NCBI RefSeq assembly: GCF_963678635.1
Contig: NW_026971656.1
Location: 1-64,000 of the forward strand
Length of the DNA stretch: 64,000 bases
Direction: 5' to 3'
Source: Symsagittifera roscoffensis
Lineage: Eukaryota > Xenacoelomorpha > Acoela > Convolutidae
Shown here one piece after another: positions 50,609 through 60,949 of the stretch. Positions within the stretch are counted from its first letter, which is position 1. The number at the start of each line of letters is the position of its first letter. Both the position numbers and the translations under genes were made by a program. Below the pieces are notes generated by a model. That model saw nothing but the letters and a program-made list of their open reading frames with translations. It was not told the origin of the DNA and did no database searches.

Positions 50609-52404
50609 GCCGCCAACTTGGATCACTACACCGATCAAATTCCCATCCAACCAACCTTACCTCTCCAATCCCAATCATACCACTTTTTGCTTTTCCGCCA
50701 CCCGATTTTCCATCTAGCAATGTAACATCAGGCATGAATTCCGACACTAACTCACATATTTCAGTTTTATACTCCATCTCACAGCTAAATAACCCGAATA
50801 TTGAAACCCCCGATGAATTTGCCGACTCAGAACCATCTCCATCCAATAATTTTCATAACCCTTCTAATTTTTCTCAACCTCCTTTTCAACCCATATTGTC
50901 AAATAACCCTGACCCAATCACTCCCACACCCTCTTATGCTTCCCAAGTTACCCCAACCTACTCCTCATACCATTCTGACCAATCATCTCATTCTCCAGAC
51001 ACCCCCCGAATCTCCCCAGAACTAGATAATTTTATTACCCTCCAACAACAACCCTACCACCTTAACACCCCGACCATAAACCAAATCTCTTCCACTACAA
51101 ATTCATCCAATCCCCCTACACCCTCTTCAAATTATACTGAATCATTAACACCATCATCCACATCCACTATATCTTCACTCAACACTAATAGAGCTTACCG
51201 CACTTTTAAAAGAAAATTCCCCAACCATCCTTTCCCAGCAAAACCAGGAACAGCCCGTGAATACATCAACCACCCCCAGCATACTAACACTAAAGAATTT
51301 TTAGCTATCACCTTACCCTCGTTTCCACAATACACCTTAAACACCCCTCACGACGCTAACGAAACACGCAACTTTGTAGATGAATACGTTTTAATGCCCA
51401 CTCTCTCTTGGACCTCATACTATCATTTCACTAACCCTCTTTGCTTACCTTTATCCAGCACTTCCATCGATATAGACCGAAACAAAGACATGCTATATCA
51501 ACTAACTACACCACTAACCGCTAGACAGTTTACTTACGTTGGATATAAAAAATCACTAAAAATACACACTGCACCTAGAGCTAATGAATATACACTAGAA
51601 TACTACGATCACAACATCATTACAGCTAACCAAGATCAATTCTTAGACGACGATCGCTTCGCTAATCCACAAATCACCGAGAAATTTTTCATCAAGACAC
51701 CATATATATTTACACTAAACATCTTCGACCGCAAGTTTGATCACATTATTTCAGAAGCACTAACAGACACACAAGCATACGAAAGTTTTAAAGAACGCTT
51801 CCAAATATTTTCACTAACCTTTCATTTCCTTGCACCACACGAAAGAGATTTACACTGCTCACACGATATTATGTTGCGCACTAAACAAACACATACATAC
51901 AGTTACTATCGTTTCATCCAAAATCACTTTGACCTCCACACACCCTCTAGACAATCACACCATCGTTTCCAATTCATCAATTCAAAATACACTTCACCGT
52001 ATTTCCTAAATTTCACATATTGTATTAAAGAAACTAACCTCCATGGTATTCTTCGTAATTATGACCCCATAACCCAAATGTACATTTTCTGCCCCATCAC
52101 CAAGACCTTCAACGCCGAAGAATCCCGACCCTTCCTTATCCCGCACGAGTTCCTGCAACCTATAGAAATCCCAATTTTAGAATTCATCCACAACACTAAA
52201 TTTAACCACAAATTATATAACTTAATCCAAAACACACCTTATGAGTTTGCAGTAGGCACTGAAGAACTAACCACTATTAAGGCACTTCAATTGCTTTGGC
52301 CACTACTTCAGACTAAAAATATCATCCGCATTCTAGCTAAACTACTCACAACTTCAGAACTAATTCACGACATCTTCCCCCACGGTTTTTTCCCCGACGA
52401 CTAA
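50605..52404 (+). CDS. Unrecognised 599-residue 3' protein overlapping env by ATGA
   Basis: Starts at ATG 50605, whose last two bases begin the env TGA. Residues 1-195 are Ser/Thr/Pro/Asn-rich and disordered. From about 195 (RAYRTFKRKFPNHPFPAK) it appears globular, with many aromatics and His (TSYYHFTNPLCLPLSS; FHFLAPHERDLHCSH). No signal peptide or membrane segment, so it is probably cytosolic or nuclear, a candidate regulatory or structural accessory protein. Base use is richer in C than gag-pol. The intact frame and its placement in an envelope cassette argue for function. No known family recognised. Confidence 0.75.
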   Translation: MSRQLGSLHRSNSHPTNLTSPIPIIPLFAFPPPDFPSSNVTSGMNSDTNSHISVLYSISQLNNPNIETPDEFADSEPSPSNNFHNPSNFSQPPFQPILSNNPDPITPTPSYASQVTPTYSSYHSDQSSHSPDTPRISPELDNFITLQQQPYHLNTPTINQISSTTNSSNPPTPSSNYTESLTPSSTSTISSLNTNRAYRTFKRKFPNHPFPAKPGTAREYINHPQHTNTKEFLAITLPSFPQYTLNTPHDANETRNFVDEYVLMPTLSWTSYYHFTNPLCLPLSSTSIDIDRNKDMLYQLTTPLTARQFTYVGYKKSLKIHTAPRANEYTLEYYDHNIITANQDQFLDDDRFANPQITEKFFIKTPYIFTLNIFDRKFDHIISEALTDTQAYESFKERFQIFSLTFHFLAPHERDLHCSHDIMLRTKQTHTYSYYRFIQNHFDLHTPSRQSHHRFQFINSKYTSPYFLNFTYCIKETNLHGILRNYDPITQMYIFCPITKTFNAEESRPFLIPHEFLQPIEIPILEFIHNTKFNHKLYNLIQNTPYEFAVGTEELTTIKALQLLWPLLQTKNIIRILAKLLTTSELIHDIFPHGFFPDD

Positions 52405-52407
52405 CAG

Positions 52408-52486
52408 GTAAGTATGAATTAAATGAATATTACTAACTAATTAAAATATTAAAAAACTCACCATTCTTTATTCCTGTTTTCTTTAG
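52408..52486 (+). other. 79-nt intron immediately after the last stop codon
   Basis: CAG|GTAAGTATG starts 3 nt after TAA 52402-52404; TTACTAAC provides a branch-like site; the intron ends TGTTTTCTTTAG. Length and signals are those of a typical nematode intron. A second TTTTTAG acceptor lies about 8 nt further on. Confidence 0.7.
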
Positions 52487-53965
52487 ATTTTTAGCCTTCA
52501 TCCTCGATCATCTGAAAAATTCACAAAAGAAAAATAAAAAATAGCAAACTTCTTCAAAACTGTTTAAGACCCTATTAAACTTTTGCACCAACAATTAAAT
52601 AAATATAATACCAATGCAGTAAATTAATTTATAAAATTTTCCCCCAAAAGCAGTAAATCTACATATGATGAAAATTTGTATCTTAAAATTCCCCCATAAC
52701 TAGCAGTAAATTTCCAAATTCTATGTAGTAAATTAATAAAATGCAATTGCAGTACTAACCTTTTGATATTTTCATTCATTCTCACAGAAATTCTATCCAC
52801 ACTCGCACAGCTCGCCCACGAAGAATTGTTTAAAATAATGAATTTCAGTTTCAAGTTTTCACACTCAACAACTCTAACATATAATAACATGTTTCAAACT
52901 TTCCTTTAACCCGGTTGGAAAGGAATCATATACTAAACAAAACTAACCAACGCAGCTTACTAAATACCACAAATCATAGAATAACAGCATGACTAAGAAA
53001 AGGAAACCAACGGTACCCAAACCGGATTAACCCAGTTTAAAACTGGATAATTTATTCTTTTGAAGACTATTACAAAGTCTTAGAAAGAAATAATAAAACA
53101 CAAAAAAGTCGAAAGACAAACCCATACCACAAACAATTTGCTTTTTGGAAAAAGTACATAACCAACAAGACATAAGTAAAACCACAACAAACCCAACATA
53201 AAACGTTGTCACATAACAGGACCCCTCACAAACACCGCATGAAATCATACTCCCACTCCTGGCCTAACCCACCAGGAAAGGACGTCCTGAGCATGCTCTA
53301 TAGCCGGCCTAACCCACCGCGCTATATCCACGCTTTGTGACCACACCTTTATTTTTAATAAGAGCTACTCAAGGGTGAGTAACTCTTCAAAATAACCGAA
53401 CTAAAACAAAAAGCTTTTGTGAAAACAACTAACTAAAATCATTATTAAAAAATATTAAACTAATAAAAGTTTTATAAAATGTAAAATCACATGATGCAAT
53501 ATATAGATCAGAATACAACACCAAGGACGAACATCAAAAGACATGACGACCTCACTACACTCGAGAGAGAATGACCAACTACAATCGATATGCCGCTCAC
53601 AATCACAACTCAAAGGATTTAGAGTGCGACTTGACTTCGCAGAAAAGGACTTCATTGAACTAGACCAATGACCACCTCGATGTTCAAGTATACGTACAGA
53701 TCCGAGTAACCAGGCATCCCCTCCACGCACAATCTCCACGCCATTCCCAAACTAGATCATACACAAAAGAAGTTCTCCACGCAGAACAGAAAAACCTGAC
53801 ATAGCCAACCATTCTGGAATCAGAATTGACTTTGTTGCAGAGACTCAGTCGTTGTCACAAGAAGAAGCGAAAGAAAATTATGATGTTCGCCAAATACCAA
53901 CGTCCATCATCCACCCTTGAATTACAGAAGAACTGTTCTAAAAAACTCTGTAAACCCCGGATGGG
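52487..53965 (+). other. 3' non-coding region of the retrovirus-like element
   Basis: 1.5 kb without a plus-strand ORF. Most of it (from about 52660) is shared with the older fragment at 26860-28195. It contains an acceptor-like TTCATTCTCACAG (about 52790), CCTAACCCACC twice about 50 nt apart (53263-53320), and a hairpin at 53362-53385. A short purine run GGATGGG before the LTR is the only polypurine-tract candidate. Confidence 0.75.
53362..53385 (+). repeat. Hairpin in the 3' non-coding region
   Basis: GAGCTACTCA, AGGG, TGAGTAACTC: nine of ten pairs, the same loop as the perfect hairpin at 27561-27584. Confidence 0.6.
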
Positions 53966-54375
53966 TGGAACCTGATCTAAACTATATTTTATGATTGGAT
54001 AAATTAAATGTTTTACCAATGTAAAGTATTTAATATTAACCAATCATGATCCATCTAACTAACAACCCACTTATTTGTAAGTGCTGAAGTTACTTGTAAT
54101 TTCAGCACCAGAGAGATTTGAATTTAACTTAGAAATTAGTTGGACTCTCCCGAGCACTTCAGCAGCCGCAATAAACCAGTATACCCTAGATCTATTGAGC
54201 CTAGCAGAGACTAGTTAAACAACCTGAGACTAGATAGTATAAGAGTAAGATTAGGATCGGTATTAGACTAAGAAGTTGCACGAATCTATCCGGCCGAAAA
54301 TAAGATAGCGTGACGAGCAGACGGTGTACCCTATCCGAAATTACTCTATGAGTTATACACTCCAGTCCTAACTCA
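53966..54375 (+). repeat. 3' LTR
   Basis: 410 bp, TGGAACC...CTAACTCA, reading identical to 35519-35928 and followed by the ACAG target duplicate. Confidence 0.95.
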
Positions 54376-55203
54376 ACAGCTGAGCGAAGCGGACAGCGTT
54401 TGAAGTTAGCGTTAGACTTTTTAATTGTTCTGAGTATGCTAAAACACCGGACTGCTCAAATACCGTGCTAAATCTACGAGTTGTACTTCGGCTGAATGAC
54501 TTATTGATCAAACTAGAACGTTGGAAAAACTACATTTTAATTTAAAAAAACTAATCTTTATATGTTAAATTGATAAATAAACAAAGTATTTTGCAAAGTG
54601 TCACTCATGTTTTTAGACAATAACTCCTTCTACGCCAGAATGAAAATCAACATCATTGTAGAAGCCCTTTTGCGGTCTCTCAAAGTATCCTACAGCTTCA
54701 TAAATTCTATTGTGCTCATCATTCTGCTGAGACCATTCAACGAACCTCTTGTGAAATTGTACAAAAACCTAGCAAGTTACCTGAAAGAACGGAGACAAAG
54801 TCTACGAAATCTTTTGAACTGAGAAAAGAAAGATTGCATCTTGTTAACTATTTCTCCTGTGCTTGTTTAAAAAATTTCCTGATTAAAAATCTTCACTAAT
54901 GATGAGCAATTAAATAATAAATCGTAGGTGAGTTTTATTCTTGTACCCAAATCCCGTCTTTCTCACATGGGGTGTTGGGAGCTGGGAAGAGAATGGGTAA
55001 AAAAATTGATGTTTTTTCTCTTATTTACTATAATCTCTTCGAATAAATCATGCTTTTTCCTTCGCAAGTTTCTCCTCAAACAATTATCCTTAGTGGAATG
55101 CATTTCCCGGATATTGTTACCCAATTTACTGACCCTAGTAAGAAACTATTTCAATAGGAACTATACTGCTACTCATAAGCTTATTCTAACGATGTACCTT
55201 TCA

Positions 55204-55210
55204 GTAGTAA

Positions 55211-55242
<32 letters not shown>

Positions 55243-55248
55243 ATAGTA
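55204..55248 (+). repeat. TAG trinucleotide microsatellite
   Basis: About 14 near-perfect AGT/TAG units with two TAA interruptions. Confidence 0.95.
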
Positions 55249-55824
55249 AAAAAGACTTTGAATTATTTCTACACAATCATAAAAACAAAAAGATGACAGT
55301 TATTCTAAGGAAGTAAATGAAGTAAAAAAAAACTATTTAGCTACAGCAAGAACAGAAAAAGTGTCCTTCACAGGATTGTCTGTCATAATTGGTGATCAGC
55401 CACTTCTTGAAAAGCAATTTAAAAAGTGATTTGAAAGTGTCGCAAGAATGTTCAATGAATTAACTTCGTGCAAGAGATTTGCTATCCTTACAATCCGGTT
55501 GAAAAAAGAAAAACACTTTTTACTTAGTTTTCAGAATTTCAAATCTCGGTTTTTCATCTCTAAGACTATAATCTGATGTATATTGAAGAGATACAATCGT
55601 TCAAACATCGATATCGTAGGTTTCCTTCAATAACTTCCTAAAGAATTACAAGTCTCTTAGTTGCAGCTGAAGTGAAATAGGTAATAAATTACACTTTTTA
55701 AGCAATCTTGTACGAATCGCCATTTGAAAACCATTTTGATGCTCGGATTCCAGTGATGAAGGATTCCGCATCCGAGTTCAGGTGTAAGAAGTTGATTATA
55801 ACAGATTCTTGTGTAGATTTTTTG

Positions 55825-56560
55825 TCAGTTATAATTGATTATAATTACCATAATTAGGTGTTTCAAGGATTTGTACTCAATTATAATCGTGGCATTTTCC
55901 AAGGAATTACAATCTCTTAAAATCGATTATAGTTGAAAAAACCAAATATAATTGAGAATAATTGATTATAATCTCTTATTTGCCATGCTTTTATTACACC
56001 AAAAACATATTTTTATTATGTTCCCATGGGTTAATACTTTTCTGTCAATAACAAAATCTCTGAAAGTCATCTGAATCATCTGGAAATAAACTTTTATCAC
56101 GAAACAAATTTTAGTTAGAGTTCCTTTCACAATAGATGAAAAATTTCCGCGGTAGTAGAAAAATAATTCTTCTAAATGAACCATAAAAATAAAACAATGT
56201 ATTGATAATTTGGTGGCTAGAAAAATTTAAAATCATCAAAAAACAACTGTAACACTGAAGAAAAGAAAATCGTTATGTTTTCATATATGAAAATGTAAAT
56301 TGATTTGAAAACTTTAAAAACTATTTTCAAATACAAACCAAAGTTTAAGGAAATCATAAAATACAAACAATTCAGATGCAATGCCGAAGACAAAAAGGAC
56401 AAACAGAAGAGATTATAATCGACTATAATTGATTATAAAAGATATATATTTTTTGCAAATTAAACGAACTAGAAATTCGGATTAAAGCAATTTATTGTAA
56501 TTGATCATAATTGAAAAAAATTGTATTGAAAAACAGATCAATTAATAATCGATTGCCCTA
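55825..56560. repeat. Cluster of ATTATAATCGATTATAAT-like palindromes
   Basis: TATAATTGATTATAATT (about 55830), AATTATAATCGT (55882), AATCGATTATAG (55921), AATTGATTATAATC (55959), GATTATAATCGACTATAATTG (56411) and AATTGATCATAATTG (56498) are variants of one inverted motif spread over 0.7 kb. Confidence 0.6.
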
Positions 56561-57840
56561 GAATGAATAAAAAGTTGATGATTTTTAGGAAATCTAACTT
56601 ATTATAATGGTTGAACGACAGACTATTTAATTCTTAACTATTTAACTGTTATAGTTTTCATGAATAAAGACGTTCTTTTAACAAATTTCTGAATACAGAT
56701 TCAACTTATGCACGTTGATTTAACATAGAAACTAGTTGATTTAACATAGAATTTTTTTTTTGCCTTTTTCAACATCTTATTTATCCTATGGATTCGCGAA
56801 AGACGAGTTGATAGGGATCAAGATGTTTAAAGAAGTTAAGAGCAGCCATTAAGAGGCCAAACGGTGTGTTTTGTGAACTATAAGTGGTATCCGTGATAAC
56901 AAGTCGCAGCACTAGTTCATTCAGTACTAGCGCAGTGCAATTTTTGGACCTGGTTAATCTGATCATAGCAAAAAAAAACAGAAAAATTTATAATTTAAAA
57001 ATTTAGTAAAGACTTGAAGCTGCCAGGAATTGATCCCTTTACTATTGCTACTCGAGCACCCGCTTTACTTTTATACCTTATAACCTCCTAACTATTGTGG
57101 AGAAAAAAACTTCACCGATCTTAAGAAACTTAGTACTTTATCGCAGTGTGCATTTAAATTTAAAAGCAAACTTTACAAAGCCTAACTCTGGTTTTACATT
57201 GAATTTGTGTTGATGAAAACATGACTTGTCACAGAATGTTTTCTGCACAATTTAATTCGTTTTGGAAAAAAGAGCAAAGTGATCAAATTGAATTGGTAAG
57301 GCATACAAAAAACTACTGTGGTTGAAGACCGAAGTACTCACTGTAGTAAAAACTGCAATGAACCTTGCTTTCCAGTAGGGTCACAATTTTAAGATTTATT
57401 TTTGTTCATTTACAATTGTTTTTGAACATAAAAAAATAAACTGAGGCAGTTATGTAGAGTTAGCATCAAAGCCATTGTTAGCTTTTGTGAGATAACCTCA
57501 ATGCAAAAACATACACTGATACTACTTTTTCAAAGAAAAAAATTTAGATCAGCGTGTTGACCATCTCTATTGGTTAACATCGGAGACATTTAGAGAAAAT
57601 GTATCGCAACGGATCAGAATATTCAATGTTCTCTTTTGTTTTTCTTCTGTGTTTCAAATAACTCAAAGCAGAACTACGCTGTTATTCAATACAGAAAAAT
57701 TGAAACCGCAAGAAAGGGTCTGAAGTTATGCAATTCGATAAAAACTGATAGAAAAACTGAAATTTTGCAGCTCTCGAAACCCTTCTCAATTAATAAGTCG
57801 AGAAGTGCATAACACTATTAGCATCGATTATATAGGTTTT

Positions 57841-58156
57841 TGATGGTCTGTCACAACCACTACAACCAAAACTTGACAGCTCCTCTCCCTCTTCAACAAG
57901 GATACAAATACACACCAGGGTACACGCCCACCAACAAATCAGCAGCAGCTGGACAGTATCAAGGGCCTACACTAATTACCACCCGAATCCAAATCCTTAC
58001 CTGCCATTAGAGGGTCAGTTTTATAGCCAACCTCATCAAAGTTCGCAGCAGCAATCGCTTCCGTACCCAGTTTCAGATTCTCGGAGTTATCAGCAGTACC
58101 CTAAGATGCCAGAAGCGCCGCCATATCTGGAACGCAAAGCAAGCTCTCTGGTTTAG
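57841..58156 (+). pseudogene. Pro/Gln/Tyr-rich coding remnant with a frame change
   Basis: One frame reads YNQNLTAPLPLQQGYKYTPG and on to about 57970; after a frame change near 57970-57980 a second frame reads YHPNPNPYLPLEGQFYSQPH and on through a Gln/Ser/Tyr-rich stretch to TAG at 58154. Composition is the same on both sides, so a one-base indel broke one protein, or a very short intron lies there. No start is visible. It could be the C-terminal part of a host gene or a processed copy. Family not recognised. Confidence 0.45.
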
Positions 58157-58608
58157 ATGACAGCTGCAAATTACTCATTAAGAAATTAATGTTATGCATT
58201 TGAATGGCAATTAGATTTTTTCTAATGCATTTTTCTTAAATTACCTTTAACTCACAGTTGGTGCTATCAGAGATATTTGTAGTAATTGTTGACAAAAGTA
58301 GTACAAAATTAGTTAGAACTCGACGTATATATTTACAATGAGAGCGATAAAAGTACCAAAAAGAGGTTTTAACTGGATTACGAATAACATTTTAGCATAT
58401 CTAACTTGCTTTTTTTACATAAGCCAGATTTAAAAAAAAAGCCAGATTTTAGTCGTTTTGAAACCAGTGGAACATTTGTACAATAAAATAAAAAGATAGA
58501 TAAGAACACAATTCTTGATATCAGTGGTTATCATAAACTTGATATAAATAAGCTTTACAAGCGCATTTCAAAAAAGAACATTCAATTTTTTCAAAAGACA
58601 CCACGCAA

Positions 58609-58995
58609 ATGGCATCTTTCGAAACAGCAACTGGTGATGTTATTTTCGAACTTCAAAATACTGAATCTATCCCGAACATCAATGAAGATGGTCAAATTTC
58701 CTGTAACAAACGAGAAGATTTTCTTTATGAGGAGTCGGCGAATATTCAACAAGTTGAGCAGATTTCTGATAACAACCGAGAAGATATTGTTTACGAGGAG
58801 TCGGCGAATATTCAACAAGATGAGCAGATTTCTGGTGACAAGTATGTTTACGAGGAGCCGGCCATTACTCAGCTCAGCGGCGGACGAAAGGAACACCAAG
58901 AGCTGCTACAGAATATCTCGCTTGTGAAGTGTTTCATGGCTATGATGATCGCATTGCTGATTGCAGTTGTTGTTTTGGCAGTAAGTTCAATTTAA
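58609..58995 (+). CDS. Membrane protein, probable first exon or tail-anchored protein
   Basis: 128 residues from ATG 58609. A repeated acidic unit (YEESANIQQ with EQIS) occurs two to three times at residues 39-85, followed by a short helix and a hydrophobic segment CFMAMMIALLIAVVVLAV (about 107-124) at the very C-terminus. GTAAGTTC begins at 58981 inside the last codons, so the exon may splice there and continue, giving a type II membrane protein with an outside domain downstream. If unspliced, it is tail-anchored. No downstream exon was identified with confidence. No family recognised; a host gene is more likely than a transposon gene. Confidence 0.55.
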   Translation: MASFETATGDVIFELQNTESIPNINEDGQISCNKREDFLYEESANIQQVEQISDNNREDIVYEESANIQQDEQISGDKYVYEEPAITQLSGGRKEHQELLQNISLVKCFMAMMIALLIAVVVLAVSSI

Positions 58996-59740
58996 AACAG
59001 TGGAATTACCGTGGGTTTTAATCAAAATGCTTGAAATTTCGAGCGACAGTTTTTTGAGAAAACATGATTATAATTTAAACCATTATTGAGCAGTGTCCCT
59101 CAAACAAACTTTGATTAGGGCTTCTACGTATTTTGAACCAATAACATGACATCCCGACTCCATGGAGCGTTTTAGGGGCAAGCGCGGTGGTGATTTCAAC
59201 TCGATCCGAGTTTTAAGGTAAATACGACATCATAGTACTCGTCTGTAAAGATTTTCTCGTAACAGGTCAAAGTTGCACTACAGTTGATACGGGAGATTTG
59301 TGCTAAGTGTTAACTCTAACCAAAGGCACCATCTAAGACTAGATTGTAGGAGTGACTAAACCAATACAAGTTGACAAAAAAAGTAGTAAATGCTGAATTG
59401 AATGCTTTAAAATACACAAAACAACAGCTACCCGTTGAACTGCTTTTGCCAAGCTATTTTGGCAGGTGTTTTATGCACCATTCAAAAAATTGAAAAAAAA
59501 AATTGCGCAGAAAAACGATGTTGAGAAGTTAAGGTACATATGTTTCACATACCTCCTCTCCAGCAATCAATTAGTAAGCCCGCACATCATTATTCTCTTA
59601 ACCCGGAGAATGGAGAAGGGGGAGATTTTTGATCGCAAAAATGACACCTTGCAGCTGAAAAAAAATATTAGGCAGTAAAAACAAGTTTAACCCCTGGGGG
59701 GAGTGGTGAGCAAGTCGCTGAAAAGAGCAGAAGCAAGATG

Positions 59741-59807
59741 TTCTAGAACGTTCTAGAACGTTTCAAATGCTCATTAAGTGTTCTAGGTTGTTCCAGAAAT
59801 TTCGAAC
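59741..59807. promoter_or_regulatory. Heat-shock-element array
   Basis: TTCTAGAACG occurs twice in tandem, followed by TTTC (59741-59764), giving five alternating TTC/GAA units. After 16 nt, TTCTAGG-TTG-TTCCAGAAATTTCGAA adds four to five more (59781-59807). This is the consensus of HSF-1 binding sites. No coding sequence starts close by; similar arrays are carried by Caenorhabditis Helitrons, so it may mark a transposon remnant. Confidence 0.7.
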
Positions 59808-60949
59808 ACTTTTACCGATATAGATGAATAACTTAACATTATGATTGGAAAATTGGGTGAAACTAGATCCAAATTTAATTTCTTGCTCTAATACTAAACC
59901 AATATTAAAATAAGCATAAAAAAAGCAGTTTGAAAAAAAAAATCTTGGCAAAAAAATATACCATTCCTATTTTGTCTGGGCATTTTCAAATCAATGTTAA
60001 CGTTAATTTGTCAGTTTTAAAAAATGAATGTAAAAAAAAGAAAAAAACTTCTCAAATTTTTCCAGAATGTTCTCCATATCAAAGGTAACAAAAAACTTTT
60101 TAAAATAAGGTATTACTAATCAGTTGTCCTGACAAAGTTTTTTCCCGTGACTTACTATCGAATGCAAGTCGGAAGTAGTATCCGTATAACACATTACGTT
60201 TTTTTTTCTAATTTTTACCGGAACAAACTAATTTGAGCGGCTGTTGGGAAGTAGAGCTACTGGAAATCACCTACCCTATTAAATTTGAAAAATCTTAAAT
60301 GGATGATTTCCTTTTGGTTTTAGGATCAAAACAAAACAAGGATCCAAATCCGAACAATCAATTAACTCGCTTGTTTTAAAAAAGATATTGTATTAAAGAA
60401 GATTTTTATACCCAAATGTCGAAATTTTGTGACCGCAACAAATAAGGAGCAAATGTTTACTCCAACAATTGGCGAGATGTCAGAAAACAGAAAAATATAC
60501 TAAGGAAAAAGAACGGGAGAAGATATGCGGATAATTTCCTCAACAGAATCGTCCGATTTATATGAATTACTAGGGCTAGAATGTGGGGCGCTGTTTTTTT
60601 TCTGAATTAAACTTGAACCCACTTATCCCTTGGATAATGGTGTAATTTTTTCCTTTTTTGTTTTTTCTTTTTTGTGGAGTATGGTTTTGTTGGTCATACA
60701 AAACACAAGTACTACAATCTTTCGCAAATAAATTTCACAGTTATCCAATTGAAAAACGTGATATACAAGTGGCACTCCTACATTTATGTGTGTTGGAACA
60801 GTAAAACTAACTCTTCACTTTAGCAAGGTCTCAGACCAAGTTTGGAAAAAGTTTTTTTTTCGTAAAAATCTAATGAAATCAAAATTCAACTGATACACTT
60901 TTTATGACTGATAAACATTTATCACATTTATTTGTTCGAAATCATTTTG

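Larger units (their letters stand above)
35519..54375 (+). mobile_element. Complete retrovirus-like Ty3/gypsy element, 18.9 kb
   Basis: Bounded by 410-bp LTRs (TGGAACC...CTAACTCA) that read identical, and by ACAG on both sides (35515-35518 and 54376-54379) as a 4-bp target-site duplication. Internal order: leader, basic ORF, 2740-codon gag-pol, two small membrane ORFs, an ATG-less ORF, an envelope-like glycoprotein, a 599-residue ORF, an intron, and a 1.5-kb 3' region. Every major frame is intact, which fits a very recent, possibly active insertion. The plus strand is visibly poor in G throughout. Confidence 0.95.
54376..57840. other. Intergenic; microsatellite and palindrome cluster, no gene seen
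   Basis: Open frames are short. A 74-codon plus-strand frame at 54598 (MKINIIVEALLRSLKVSYSF region) has plausible composition, but nothing else supports it. A TAG repeat (55204-55248) and ATTATAATCGATTATAAT-type palindromes (55825-56560) are listed separately. Confidence 0.5.

Noticed and set aside
53263..53330. Possible tRNA gene on the minus strand
   Set aside because: An A-box-like sequence is present but no B box or cloverleaf could be formed.
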